A stretch of 64,000 nucleotides of DNA, from contig NZ_CP053921.1 in the NCBI RefSeq assembly GCF_013260645.1, positions 2,839,289-2,903,288 on the forward strand, written 5' to 3'. The position numbers were made by a program, and so were the translations under genes. The notes beneath the pieces are model-generated. The model worked only from the letters and a program-made list of their open reading frames with translations. It ran no database searches and was not told the origin of the DNA. Origin of the DNA: Erythrobacter mangrovi. Lineage in GTDB: Bacteria > Pseudomonadota > Alphaproteobacteria > Sphingomonadales > Sphingomonadaceae. This document shows positions 8,277 through 17,344 of this stretch, in pieces; positions within the stretch are counted from its first letter, which is position 1, and every line of letters begins with the position of its first letter.

Positions 8277-10433
8277 CTAGCGGCGCGACAGCGGCCCGAT
8301 ATACTGCTCGAGCCAGTCGCGAACCTTCGCCACGCGCGTATAGCGACTAGGTTCGCCGACGGTTCCGCAGGCCCGGCCAGCGCTGACCACCCCGATCACC
8401 TTGGGAACCTTGTCGGCGTCGCCGTAATAGACAAGCCCGCCGCCGCTATCGCCCTTGCAAGCCTGCTGGCCCTGTTTTCCGCCCGCGCAGAGCGCCGCGT
8501 TCAGCGCACTTCCGCGGTAGCTGGTGATGCGGGTGCAGCGCTCCTCGCTGGTCAGCTCCATCTTCGCCCCGCGCAAATTGTCGGTCGACTGGCCATCTTC
8601 GGGCCGGGTCCAGCCCCAGCCATAGGTATAGACTTCCATACCAGCCTTGATCGCCCGCTTGCCGAGTTCAAGCGGATCGAGAGTCAGCCTGGTGATTGGG
8701 CTCGTCATGCCTTGCTTCGCACCGCGATCGGGGTCGTATTGGACCAGCGCGATATCGAAGGCGTAGGTGGCGGGGTCGAAAGAGGGATGGGGGATGGCGC
8801 GCAGGATGGGGTAGCTCGTCCCCTCGGCCTCGCGCGGGTTATAGACGCCCAGGCGGACCTCGTGCCCCGCCGCCACGATATCCTTGCCCTGGTCGGTCAG
8901 GCAATGTGCGGCCGTCAGGACCCATCCGGTCCGGATGATTGTTCCGCCGCACATGACCCGCTGCTGCTGCGACAGGGACATGCCGGCCAGAGATTGTGGC
9001 CGCCATAACAGAGCTTGCCACGGGGCCTGTCCGCGCCTGAGGCGGAACCCATTGATCGAATAGGCAATCTTGCGGCAGATCCGGTCGACATAGAGCTTTC
9101 CGCGGTAGCGTTCCTGGTTGACGATGCAGCCGGTTCCGGCGCTGGGCTTGCGCTCCATTTCGCGAACCGTGCCAGATGGTTCGTCGCCCGATGCCACGGG
9201 TGGAAGATAGGTGGTATCGGCGGCGATCATCTCGATGCCCGGCACTTCCGATGCGATAATGGGCAGGTACTCGCAAGCCTCCCACGACCCCGCGCGACAA
9301 AGCGGCATGAACAACTCGGCCGCACGCGTCGGGTTGGGTTCGACGATCTGTCCCCTCAAAAACTCTTTCCCGAGCGTAAGGCACGCCCTTTGCGCGGCTT
9401 CATTGTCCGGGCGGCAGGCACGTTCGAGCAGCTGGATTGCGCGCTCCGCCTCTGGCGATCCGGCCACGCCAGCCTTGCCCAACTGCAATTCGGCGGCACG
9501 AGGGCAGGCGCTCTCCTCACCCGCGTCACAGGCACGTACCAGCACTTCGTGGGCCCGGTCAGTCCCGTCGATCACCGGCATGCTCGACACCAGCACTTCG
9601 CCGAGCGTCGCGCAGGCAGCCAGATCACCGCCATCGCATCGCGCGGACAGCACCGGTTCCTGGCGAAGATTGCGGGCGAGTTCGCAATCCGCATCCTTGT
9701 CGATCTCGCAGCCGCGCTCGATCAGGAAAGTGGCCAGGTTCGGGTCGGGTGCGATGCCGATGCCGTTCCAGGCGCGCTGGCCCGATTGCCGACAACCCTG
9801 CCATGACCCGGCCAGGCAGGCCAGGTAGTAGTATTCACCCGCCTGCCACTGATCGGCCTGCGGGCTATATTCATGCTTCCAAGCGGCTCTCTCGCAGGCT
9901 TCGGCATTGCCTTTGCGGCAGACGTTGTCGAGCAGTGTCAAGGCCAGGCCATGGTCGGCCTGGGCGGGGTCGCTGTCGAGCAGCGTGCGGGCGAGCACCA
10001 GGCATGCTTCATCACTCCCCTCGCGGCAGGCCGCATCGGCGATGGCTGTGCCCCGTTCCGGATCGGGATCGCCCCCATCGCTACCTTGTATCATTATGTC
10101 GGCCTGACGCGCGCAGCCGTCGAGATTGCCGAGTTCGCAGGCTTCGCCATAGAGCACCGTGGCGATCGGGCGCACCTGCTTGACCCCTTGCCCCTTCAGA
10201 TAAGCGTAGGCCAATCCGACACAGGCTGCGGAATCCTGGCGCTTACAGGCCTTGGCATTGGCCCTGGCCTTGCGTTCCCATTCCTTGATCAGTTCGGGGG
10301 GCGGGTCGATGTCGGGACCGTTGACCTGACGCTGGGTGGCGACAAGGTCCTGAGCCTTTGCCGGACCGGGCATCGCCAACGCCCCGGCCAAGAGCATCGC
10401 TCCAGCAAGCCATTTCCACGATGCAAGAGGCAT
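8277..10433 (-). CDS. Exported Sel1-repeat / trypsin-like serine protease fusion
   Basis: A 718-residue secreted protein. Residues 1-27 are a signal peptide (ending PAKAQ). Residues 55-390 carry cysteine-rich Sel1-like repeats with paired Cys spaced as in helical HcpA-type repeats (for example CKRQDSAACVGLAYAYLKG). Residues 455-715 are a trypsin-fold protease with all three catalytic residues: His510 (LTAAHC), Asp560 (FDIALVQ) and Ser663 (GDSGGG). The start at 10433 has a strong GGAGGA site. Sel1 repeats may dock substrates or inhibit the protease. The combination is uncommon, and the position beside TIR and SLOG proteins suggests a signalling or stress role, which is inference. Confidence 0.88.
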   Translation of the reverse strand: MPLASWKWLAGAMLLAGALAMPGPAKAQDLVATQRQVNGPDIDPPPELIKEWERKARANAKACKRQDSAACVGLAYAYLKGQGVKQVRPIATVLYGEACELGNLDGCARQADIMIQGSDGGDPDPERGTAIADAACREGSDEACLVLARTLLDSDPAQADHGLALTLLDNVCRKGNAEACERAAWKHEYSPQADQWQAGEYYYLACLAGSWQGCRQSGQRAWNGIGIAPDPNLATFLIERGCEIDKDADCELARNLRQEPVLSARCDGGDLAACATLGEVLVSSMPVIDGTDRAHEVLVRACDAGEESACPRAAELQLGKAGVAGSPEAERAIQLLERACRPDNEAAQRACLTLGKEFLRGQIVEPNPTRAAELFMPLCRAGSWEACEYLPIIASEVPGIEMIAADTTYLPPVASGDEPSGTVREMERKPSAGTGCIVNQERYRGKLYVDRICRKIAYSINGFRLRRGQAPWQALLWRPQSLAGMSLSQQQRVMCGGTIIRTGWVLTAAHCLTDQGKDIVAAGHEVRLGVYNPREAEGTSYPILRAIPHPSFDPATYAFDIALVQYDPDRGAKQGMTSPITRLTLDPLELGKRAIKAGMEVYTYGWGWTRPEDGQSTDNLRGAKMELTSEERCTRITSYRGSALNAALCAGGKQGQQACKGDSGGGLVYYGDADKVPKVIGVVSAGRACGTVGEPSRYTRVAKVRDWLEQYIGPLSRR

Positions 10434-10593
10434 TGGTTCCTCCCCATCGCGACCCGGGAGGGAGTGCACCAAAGAACGTCCCCGAGGTCAAGGCATTGAT
10501 GAACAAGGTGCTTGTGCAGCCGCCATGCAAGGCTAGTGTTCTAGCTATGCGTCTGGGGGCGCATTGGGGATCAGGATCGGGGGTAGCACGCGC
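10434..10593. promoter_or_regulatory. Divergent promoter region of Sel1-protease and SLOG genes
   Basis: These 160 bases separate two divergent genes and must hold both promoters. The inverted repeat GCTAG-TGTT-CTAGC at 10532-10545, about 50 bases before the SLOG-protein start, is a candidate binding site. No -35/-10 pair could be assigned with confidence. Confidence 0.45.
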
Positions 10594-12531
10594 ATGAGTT
10601 CGGTACCGATCATGGAGACCCTGCCGCATCTTTCGCTGGGGGTTACCGGGCATCGCGGTACCAACCCGGCTTTCAGCGCCAATCGCGCTGCGGTTACGGA
10701 GGCGCTGAACGAGGTCTTTGCCCGGATCGACGGCATCCTGGCGGGTCACGAACAGGCGCTTGCGCCGGTCCGAATGCACAGCCTGCTGGTCGATGGCGTG
10801 GACCAGATCGCAGCCGAGCTGGCACTGGCGCGCCAATGGGAACTGGTCGCGCCCTTGCCCTTCGGCTCTGCTCTCAACCTTGCCATCAATGCCCGCCCGT
10901 CGACCGTCGCAGACATGGAGGCGCTGTGTCGCGGCGACATGGCATCCGATCCTGCGGTCGAATCTCACGCGGCGGCGATCCGGGAGGTCACCCAGCGGGC
11001 CCAGCTGTTCGAGCTTGCCGACCGTGACGAGGAAGTCGCGGCGCTGTTCCGCGAGGCGCTCGCCGATCCGGGCAGCTTCGACAAGGCGCGAGCTTTCGAC
11101 ACGCAGTGCTCCGACCATGTTGCGCTGGCCGGCCGGGTGATGATCGAGCGAACCGACCTGATCGTGGCGGTGTGGGATCGCAAGGTCCGCAATTTGCGTG
11201 GGGGGACGGGGCATACGGTCGTCTCGGCGCTTGAACTTGGCACGCCGGTGATGGTGATCGATCCGGCATCACCGACCGAATGGCAGATCTATACGCGTCC
11301 GGAAGAACTGGCGCAGCCGCTCCGGCGGGGCGAGGACCGGCTCGAGGCGATCGTCGAGGCTGCCTTCCTCGCCGCCGAGGCTGACGATCGAGCACTCGAG
11401 AAGGAGCGCTGGCATGGCTCGGGCAGCCATCTGTGGTCGCTCTATCGCCGGATCGAAGTGGTGTTCGGCGGGGAGGGGAGACCCTTCCGCAGGCTGTCAT
11501 CGAGCTATGAGACGCCCGGTGCGATCGGCACGGGGTCAGGGGCCGAATTGATCGGCACCGTGGCCGAACTGCTTCCCCCGGGCGACAAAGTCGCGGATCG
11601 TCTGGCCAGCTCCATCCTGCCGCAGTTCGCCTGGGCCGACGGCGTGTCGAGCTGGCTGTCCGACGCCTATCGCAGCGGCATGTGCTACAACTTCATCTTC
11701 TCCGCGCTCGCGGTGATGGCCGGGGTTCTCTACCTGCCACTCGGCCTGATGGAGCAGAAGTGGATCTTCGCTTCGATCGAACTGCTGTTGCTGGCGATGA
11801 TCGTTTTCGTGACCTTGATCGGCGGACGGCTGGCGTGGCACCGGCGCTGGTTCGAGACGCGACGGGTCGCCGAGTATCTGCGGCATTCGCCCAGCCTCTT
11901 GATGCTCGGCGTGGCCCGGCCGACCGGGCGCTGGCCGCGCGGCAAGGACAAGGAATGGCCCGAGCATTTCGCCCGCCACTGCCTGCGCGAGGTGGGCCTC
12001 CCGCGCGTCCGCATCGACCGCCGCTACCTGCGCGACGTGCTCGAGCGCGTGGTGCTCAGGCACGTGCAGGAGCAACGCGCCTACCACCTGGCCAAGGCGA
12101 AGCGGCTGGCCACGGTGCACCACCGGATCGATCGGGTGGCAGAGAAATGCTTTCTGCTGGCGATCTTCTCGGTGTCGTTGTTCCTGGCAAGTTCGGCGGG
12201 AGCAGCGCTTGGCATCCTGCCCGCGCACTGGCCCGGAGCGGGGGCGAAGTTGTTCACCTTCCTGGGCGTGGCCTTCCCCACGCTTGGTGCCAGCCTTTCA
12301 GGGATTCGCTTCTTCGGCGATTTCGAACGCTTCGCGGCGATATCGCGCGTCACGGCGGAGAAGCTGGGCGAGGTTGAGAAGCGCATCAAGCTGGTGCTGA
12401 GCGGCAATGGAGACTCGCTCGGCTATGCCTGCGCGGCCGAACTGGTTCATACGCTGGAGGAGATCGTGGTCGACGAAATCGAGAGCTGGCAGGCCGTATT
12501 CGGGGCGAAGCACATTGCCCTGCCGGCCTAG
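10594..12531 (+). CDS. SLOG domain plus SLATT-like multi-TM protein
   Basis: A 645-residue protein. The N-terminal part (about 14-225) looks like a SLOG/LOG nucleotide-binding domain: LSLGVTGHRG at 14-23, SLLVDGVDQIAAELALA, and DLIVAVWDRK with a glycine-rich LRGGTGH turn. Membrane helices follow at about 366-386 and 392-410, then an arginine-rich segment (AWHRRWFETRRVAEYLRH) and two more helices near 520-540 and 553-573, resembling the SLATT effector pattern. SLOG domains bind nucleotide signals and SLATT domains are proposed membrane-disrupting effectors, so this could be a nucleotide-gated membrane protein. ATG 10594 is chosen; a TTG at 10564 is in frame. Domain calls are by pattern, moderately sure. 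Confidence 0.7.
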   Translation: MSSVPIMETLPHLSLGVTGHRGTNPAFSANRAAVTEALNEVFARIDGILAGHEQALAPVRMHSLLVDGVDQIAAELALARQWELVAPLPFGSALNLAINARPSTVADMEALCRGDMASDPAVESHAAAIREVTQRAQLFELADRDEEVAALFREALADPGSFDKARAFDTQCSDHVALAGRVMIERTDLIVAVWDRKVRNLRGGTGHTVVSALELGTPVMVIDPASPTEWQIYTRPEELAQPLRRGEDRLEAIVEAAFLAAEADDRALEKERWHGSGSHLWSLYRRIEVVFGGEGRPFRRLSSSYETPGAIGTGSGAELIGTVAELLPPGDKVADRLASSILPQFAWADGVSSWLSDAYRSGMCYNFIFSALAVMAGVLYLPLGLMEQKWIFASIELLLLAMIVFVTLIGGRLAWHRRWFETRRVAEYLRHSPSLLMLGVARPTGRWPRGKDKEWPEHFARHCLREVGLPRVRIDRRYLRDVLERVVLRHVQEQRAYHLAKAKRLATVHHRIDRVAEKCFLLAIFSVSLFLASSAGAALGILPAHWPGAGAKLFTFLGVAFPTLGASLSGIRFFGDFERFAAISRVTAEKLGEVEKRIKLVLSGNGDSLGYACAAELVHTLEEIVVDEIESWQAVFGAKHIALPA

Positions 12532-12550
12532 GCCCGAAGATCGACGGGCC
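12531..12550. terminator. Hairpin between convergent genes
   Basis: GGCCCG and CGGGCC form a six-base stem with an eight-base loop between the SLOG-protein stop and the end of the response regulator gene. No T-run follows on either strand, so the terminator role is tentative. Confidence 0.35.
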
Positions 12551-12552
12551 GC

Positions 12553-14406
12553 TCAGGGATTATCGAAATGTCCTGCCTCGGCGAGGATCTTGCCGACTTC
12601 GGAGGCCGTGCGGGCATCGAGCTTCTTCAACGCATTGGAGCGGTGGATTTCGACCGTGCGGTAGCTGATCCCCAGCTGCTGCGCGATTTCCTTGTTGCGT
12701 AGGCCCTGGAACATCAGTTCGCAGACTTCCAGCTCTCGCTTGGAAAGCTGGGCGAGCGTTTCCTTCGCATGGGCCGAGGTTTCGGATCGCTGCCGGTCGA
12801 CGCTTCGCGAATTGATCGCTTCGCTGATGGCATTCGACAGTTTCTGGAAGGTGATTGGCTTCTCGAGGAAGTCGATCGCGCCAAGCTTCATCGCTTCGAT
12901 CGCGGTCGGCATGTCGCCATGCGAACTCAGGACGAGTATGGGCAGGTGCTTGAGCGTCGAGGGTAGCTCGCGCAGGACCTGGATGCCGCTCATGCCTTCC
13001 ATGCGCAGGTCGAGGACAGCGGCGTCGAAATCATAGTCCGCGCAGCCCGCTAGGAAATCCTTGCCATTGGCGAAGGGGTGGGCGTTGATCCCGAAATTGG
13101 CGAGACCCGTCGTGATCGTTTGTCGAACAGCGCTGTCGTCGTCGACGATAGCGACGTTCCACGCATCGGCGCCGGCCCTTTTCTCGGGCCTTTCCGATGG
13201 GAGTGCGGAAGCGGCAGTTGCCGTCTGGGAATGGGACTGGCTTTCCAGCCATTGGCTGGCATCGCGTGCAGTCAGTGGCCCCGAGAAATAGAAACCCTGG
13301 AGGCAATCGCAGCCGAGATTGGTCAGATGGTTGGCGACTTCTTGCGTCTCGACCCCTTCGGCAATCGAACGTAGTCCCAGTCGCTTGGCCAGGTCGATGA
13401 CCGACCTGGCAACTGCGTCGGCCTGCTTAACTTCCGCGGCCTTTCCGGCGACCTTCCTGTCGAGCTTCAGCTCGTCGAGCGGTACGTCGGTAAAGTGATC
13501 GAGGGTCGAACTGCCCATGCCGAAATCGCCGATGCTTAGTCGACTGCCGGCCAGTTTGGCTGCAAGCAGGGCCTTCATTGCCTCCTCGCATTCGAGGACG
13601 CCGTTCTGCTCGGACACCTCGATGACGAGCAGTTCGAGCGGGAAATGGTTCTTCTTTGCCGATTCCAGCAGGCGTTCGACGGATCGCGGCGCATGGGCCG
13701 CCGTGGCCGAAATGTTGATTGAAAGGGTGAGCCCCTCTGGCGCCAGTTCCGCCGCGGCCCATGCCATGGCTGGATCAAGCGCCGCACTGCTCAATTCGAT
13801 GGACAGCTCTTCGCCCAGTTCCTCACTGTAGCGGGCCGGGGAGACCAGGCCTTCCTGGTCGTCCAGTATGCGGATCAGCGCTTCAAACCCCTCGGGCTTC
13901 CGGCTGAGCGCCCAAAGCCGCGGTTGGAAGAGGAAGGTTATTCGCCCTACCGCGCTCGGTTTGCGGACATTGTTCGCGTTAAGACCTGATCCCCGATTGT
14001 TCGATGCCTGACCTCCTTGTGCGAGGGAGGCATCACTCCCTTCGGGAAAAAGCAGCGCCTTCAACTGATCTTTCGAGAAGGGCTTTTCCAGTCGGCCACG
14101 AATATTGTGCTGGCTGGCCTGGGCCACACGCTGTGCGGCGTCGATCACCGACTGGCCGAGGCCCGAACACAGGTAGACCGGCATGTCGGCGAGTTCCGAA
14201 GCCAGTATATCGAGTGCCTCGAGGCCATTCGTGCCAGGCATTCGCAAATCCACCATGATCTCAGTGGGGTGCCATGAGAGCAGGGCCTCACGCGCGTCCT
14301 CGACCGTAGTCACCGCCTTGGCCTCAACGGAAAGCGCCCTTGCGATCCTGGCAATGGTGGACGCCATCGCCGGATCATCATCGAGAATAAGTAATTTTCG
14401 CCCCAA
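12553..14406 (-). CDS. REC-EAL-REC-LuxR-type HTH regulator
   Basis: A 617-residue fusion: receiver 1 (Asp53, Lys108), an EAL domain (about 155-395), receiver 2 (Asp466, Lys516) and a FixJ-like HTH (555-610, LSKRELEVCELMFQGLRNKE). In the EAL domain Glu175, Asn231, Glu263, Lys314 and Glu350 are kept, but the DDFGTG motif reads GDFGMG (293-298), losing one metal-binding aspartate. c-di-GMP may therefore be bound rather than hydrolysed. The start is a TTG at 14406, ten bases after the kinase stop; the receiver fold begins at residue 4, so no later start can be right. It probably receives phosphate from the upstream kinase and controls transcription. Confidence 0.88.
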   Translation of the reverse strand: MGRKLLILDDDPAMASTIARIARALSVEAKAVTTVEDAREALLSWHPTEIMVDLRMPGTNGLEALDILASELADMPVYLCSGLGQSVIDAAQRVAQASQHNIRGRLEKPFSKDQLKALLFPEGSDASLAQGGQASNNRGSGLNANNVRKPSAVGRITFLFQPRLWALSRKPEGFEALIRILDDQEGLVSPARYSEELGEELSIELSSAALDPAMAWAAAELAPEGLTLSINISATAAHAPRSVERLLESAKKNHFPLELLVIEVSEQNGVLECEEAMKALLAAKLAGSRLSIGDFGMGSSTLDHFTDVPLDELKLDRKVAGKAAEVKQADAVARSVIDLAKRLGLRSIAEGVETQEVANHLTNLGCDCLQGFYFSGPLTARDASQWLESQSHSQTATAASALPSERPEKRAGADAWNVAIVDDDSAVRQTITTGLANFGINAHPFANGKDFLAGCADYDFDAAVLDLRMEGMSGIQVLRELPSTLKHLPILVLSSHGDMPTAIEAMKLGAIDFLEKPITFQKLSNAISEAINSRSVDRQRSETSAHAKETLAQLSKRELEVCELMFQGLRNKEIAQQLGISYRTVEIHRSNALKKLDARTASEVGKILAEAGHFDNP

Positions 14407-14416
14407 AGGATTCTCG

Positions 14417-17110
14417 CTATTCTGAATTTGCCTTACCCACTACGCCTTCTAACAATACCTCCTTCAGCCGCGCATTCGAAAAGGGCTTTTGAAGGAAGTT
14501 CTCGGATCGTTCGAGGGCCTTGTGTTTCACCGAATCTCCCGCGTAGCCTGACATGAAGATGATCTTCATGTCGGGGTGCGACGCACGAGCGCTTTCCGCC
14601 AGGTCCAGGCCCGACAGTTGGCCCGGCATGACGATATCGGTCAGAAGGATGTCGAAGTCCTTCTTGTCCTGCAACTTCTGCATGGCGCTGGCGCCGTCGG
14701 CGGCGGCCTCCACTTCGAGACCCCACCGCCGAATCTGGCGTACCAGGTGTCGGCTCACGTTGACATCGTCTTCGACCAGCAACAGCGACAGCGATTCCTT
14801 CTTGGGCACGTCGGCTTGATCGTCATCGACGCTTTCCGTCGGAGTATTCTCGGCCTTCGGCAGGAAGATGTGGATGGTGGTGCCTTCTCCCAGCCGGCTT
14901 TCGATCGTGGCGGTTCCGCCCGTCTGCTTGGCAAATCCGTAGATCATGCTGAGCCCGAGCCCGGTGCCAACCCCCACCGGCTTGGTCGTGAAGAAGGGTT
15001 CGAAGGCCCTGCCAACCTCGGCAGGTGTCATCCCGTGCCCGTCGTCCTCCAGGACGAGTTCCACATAGGCACCGTCCTGTAGATCGTGCGGGTGGGACTT
15101 GCTGCTGGCGGAGATGAAAGTGTTCCGCGCCGCGATGCGGAGCGTGCCGCCGTCCTCCATGGCATCGCGCGCATTCACCGCCGCGTTGAGTATCGCGTTC
15201 TCCAACTGGGTCTGGTCGGCATAGGCCCACCACAGGTTCTCGGACGGCTCGATGTGAACTTCGATGTTGGCGGGAATGGTTCGCCGGATCAGCTTGCCGA
15301 TTTCCTGCAGCGAATTGCCGACATCGATCGCCCGCGCGGAGAAGGTCTGCTGGCGCGAGAAGGTCAGCAGCTGCTTGGTCAGGCGCGCACCACTTTCGGC
15401 AGCCATGGTGATCAGCTCGACCATTTCCTGTGCGTCTGCATCGAGCTCCAACTCGCGCAGGATCTCGGCATTGCCCAGGATAACCATCAGCATATTGTTG
15501 AAATCATGCGCGATACCACCGGTCAGCCGACCGGTCGTTTCGAGTGACTCGGCCCTGCGCAGGCGCGCTTCGACCTCTGTTCGTTCAGTCACATCGCTGA
15601 TCGAACCGAAAGCTCGCGCCGGTTTTCCCGTCACGTCGCGGATGAGTACCGCGCGTTCCTCGATAATACGTACGGCGCCCGACGAGGTCAGCATCCGATA
15701 GCCCGTCGACCATTCAGATTTGTCCGATGCCAGGACCTCGAGCAGGTGTGCCTTTGCCCGCTCCTTGTCTTCCGGATGCAGGCGCATTTCCCAGGAGGTC
15801 AGACCCGGCGGGTCCTTCTCGTCCAGTTCCAGGAGTTTTTCCCAGCCATCGCTGCGCCACACGTAGTTCTCGAGAATATCCCATTCCCACACCACGTCGT
15901 TCGATAGATTGGCAACGGTGCGGAACCGTTCCTCGCTCTCGCGCAGCTTGGTATCGGCGTCGATGACGTCAGACACGTCGTAGAGCGCTGCGGCCAGCCT
16001 GATTGCCTTGCCATTTTGGTCGCGAAACACCGTGGCGTGGGCCCGGGCGACCGCGTACTCGCCGCAAGGCCGGCGATAGGTGAAGGTCTGCTTGAACGTG
16101 GTTTCCTTGCCTTCGAGCAGGGCAAGTACCCGCGCGACGAGATTTTCCCCTTCCCAGGTCTTGGAAAGGACGCGGATCATCCTGTCCCGATCCAGGTCCT
16201 CGGTTAAGCTGACCCCAAACAGGTGAGCGAATTGGTCGTTCGTCCACGCGGTTTCGGTTTCCAGGTCCCAATCGATGATCGCGATCTTACCTGCGCTGGT
16301 CGCCAGTTCGAGCCGATCCCGGCTTTGCTTCGCTTCCTCTTCCGCTTCGCGGATATGGGTAATGTCGACGAAATTCGTCAGCACTCCGTCCATCTCGCCG
16401 TCTTTGTGGAAGACTGGAGATGCGTTGCACAGAAGCCATCGACGCACCTTGCCGGTCTCATCGCGATGCCCCAGCGTCAAATTCTTGATCGGCTGGCCGG
16501 TCTTTAGGACGGTCATCGCAGGGAACCGTTCCTGCGGTACTTTTTCGCCCTTGCTGTCGACGAAATCCCAGTAGGGATTACTGGCATCCATCCCTTCTGC
16601 ATCGCGATCCAGGCCCAGCAGTTCCTTGGCGCGCGGATTTGCCCGGATGATCGTGGTCGAGGTGTCGTGCAGGACCAGGCCGGCCTGCACTTCATCGAAG
16701 ATGAGCTGAAATTCGGCCCGCAGGTAATTGAGCCGTTCTTCGGTCGCCTTCCGCTCGGTTACGTCGCGTACGACCCCGAGGAACCATTTCAGGCCGCGCC
16801 CCGCATTCTCGAAGGGCGTGATGACCATGTCGTTCCAGAACGTTTCGCCATTCTTGCGATAGTTGAGGATTTCGCCCGAGAATTCCCGGCGCTCTTCAAG
16901 GGCCTTGTTGATGGCGGCCCGGGTCTCTTCGAGTGTCTCGGGCCCCTGGAGGATCCTGCAGGGCTGCCCGATCAATTCCTCTCGGGAATAACCCGTAATG
17001 GTGCAGAATGCATCGTTGCAGAATTGGATCCGCGAGTGCTCATCGGTCACCACGATGCCTTGCGAGATGGTCGCCAGCACTGCTTCGAGCAGGGCATTGC
17101 GCATCGGCAT
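14417..17110 (-). CDS. LOV-like/PAS hybrid histidine kinase
   Basis: An 897-residue cytoplasmic kinase. PAS 1 (about 8-120) is LOV-like: GQPCRILQGPET at 48-59 places a cysteine (51) at the flavin-adduct position, and Asn83 and Asn93 (ILNYRKNGETFWN) match flavin-contacting asparagines. However the usual Asn before Cys is Pro50 and the terminal Gln is Val114. PAS 2, 3 and 4 lie at about 130-255, 265-385 and 395-510. The HisKA H-box GGIAHDFNN has His535, the HATPase N-box is at about 640-650, and a C-terminal receiver has Asp825 and Lys875. A GGGGGAGG lies 11 bases upstream. It is transcribed with the REC-EAL-REC-HTH gene. Confidence 0.88.
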   Translation of the reverse strand: MPMRNALLEAVLATISQGIVVTDEHSRIQFCNDAFCTITGYSREELIGQPCRILQGPETLEETRAAINKALEERREFSGEILNYRKNGETFWNDMVITPFENAGRGLKWFLGVVRDVTERKATEERLNYLRAEFQLIFDEVQAGLVLHDTSTTIIRANPRAKELLGLDRDAEGMDASNPYWDFVDSKGEKVPQERFPAMTVLKTGQPIKNLTLGHRDETGKVRRWLLCNASPVFHKDGEMDGVLTNFVDITHIREAEEEAKQSRDRLELATSAGKIAIIDWDLETETAWTNDQFAHLFGVSLTEDLDRDRMIRVLSKTWEGENLVARVLALLEGKETTFKQTFTYRRPCGEYAVARAHATVFRDQNGKAIRLAAALYDVSDVIDADTKLRESEERFRTVANLSNDVVWEWDILENYVWRSDGWEKLLELDEKDPPGLTSWEMRLHPEDKERAKAHLLEVLASDKSEWSTGYRMLTSSGAVRIIEERAVLIRDVTGKPARAFGSISDVTERTEVEARLRRAESLETTGRLTGGIAHDFNNMLMVILGNAEILRELELDADAQEMVELITMAAESGARLTKQLLTFSRQQTFSARAIDVGNSLQEIGKLIRRTIPANIEVHIEPSENLWWAYADQTQLENAILNAAVNARDAMEDGGTLRIAARNTFISASSKSHPHDLQDGAYVELVLEDDGHGMTPAEVGRAFEPFFTTKPVGVGTGLGLSMIYGFAKQTGGTATIESRLGEGTTIHIFLPKAENTPTESVDDDQADVPKKESLSLLLVEDDVNVSRHLVRQIRRWGLEVEAAADGASAMQKLQDKKDFDILLTDIVMPGQLSGLDLAESARASHPDMKIIFMSGYAGDSVKHKALERSENFLQKPFSNARLKEVLLEGVVGKANSE

Positions 17111-17344
17111 CGCCAGTTACCTCCCCCGCAATTTCATACCCTCTCAGGTACTTACGGTATTGTAAATTTGCGCCTCCCGGCTCGTCAAGCTTCTGAAGGG
17201 TAATGGATTCGGCCTTGGAAGGGGTGGCTGGTTCGAGCGTGGAAACGTTCACCAAGGGTGGTCGCGAACCCATCCGTATTTGCCCGTATTCCACCTTGCC
17301 GAGAAAATTGGCCTGATGGGCTCAGGATCGCAGGCGAGGTGCCC

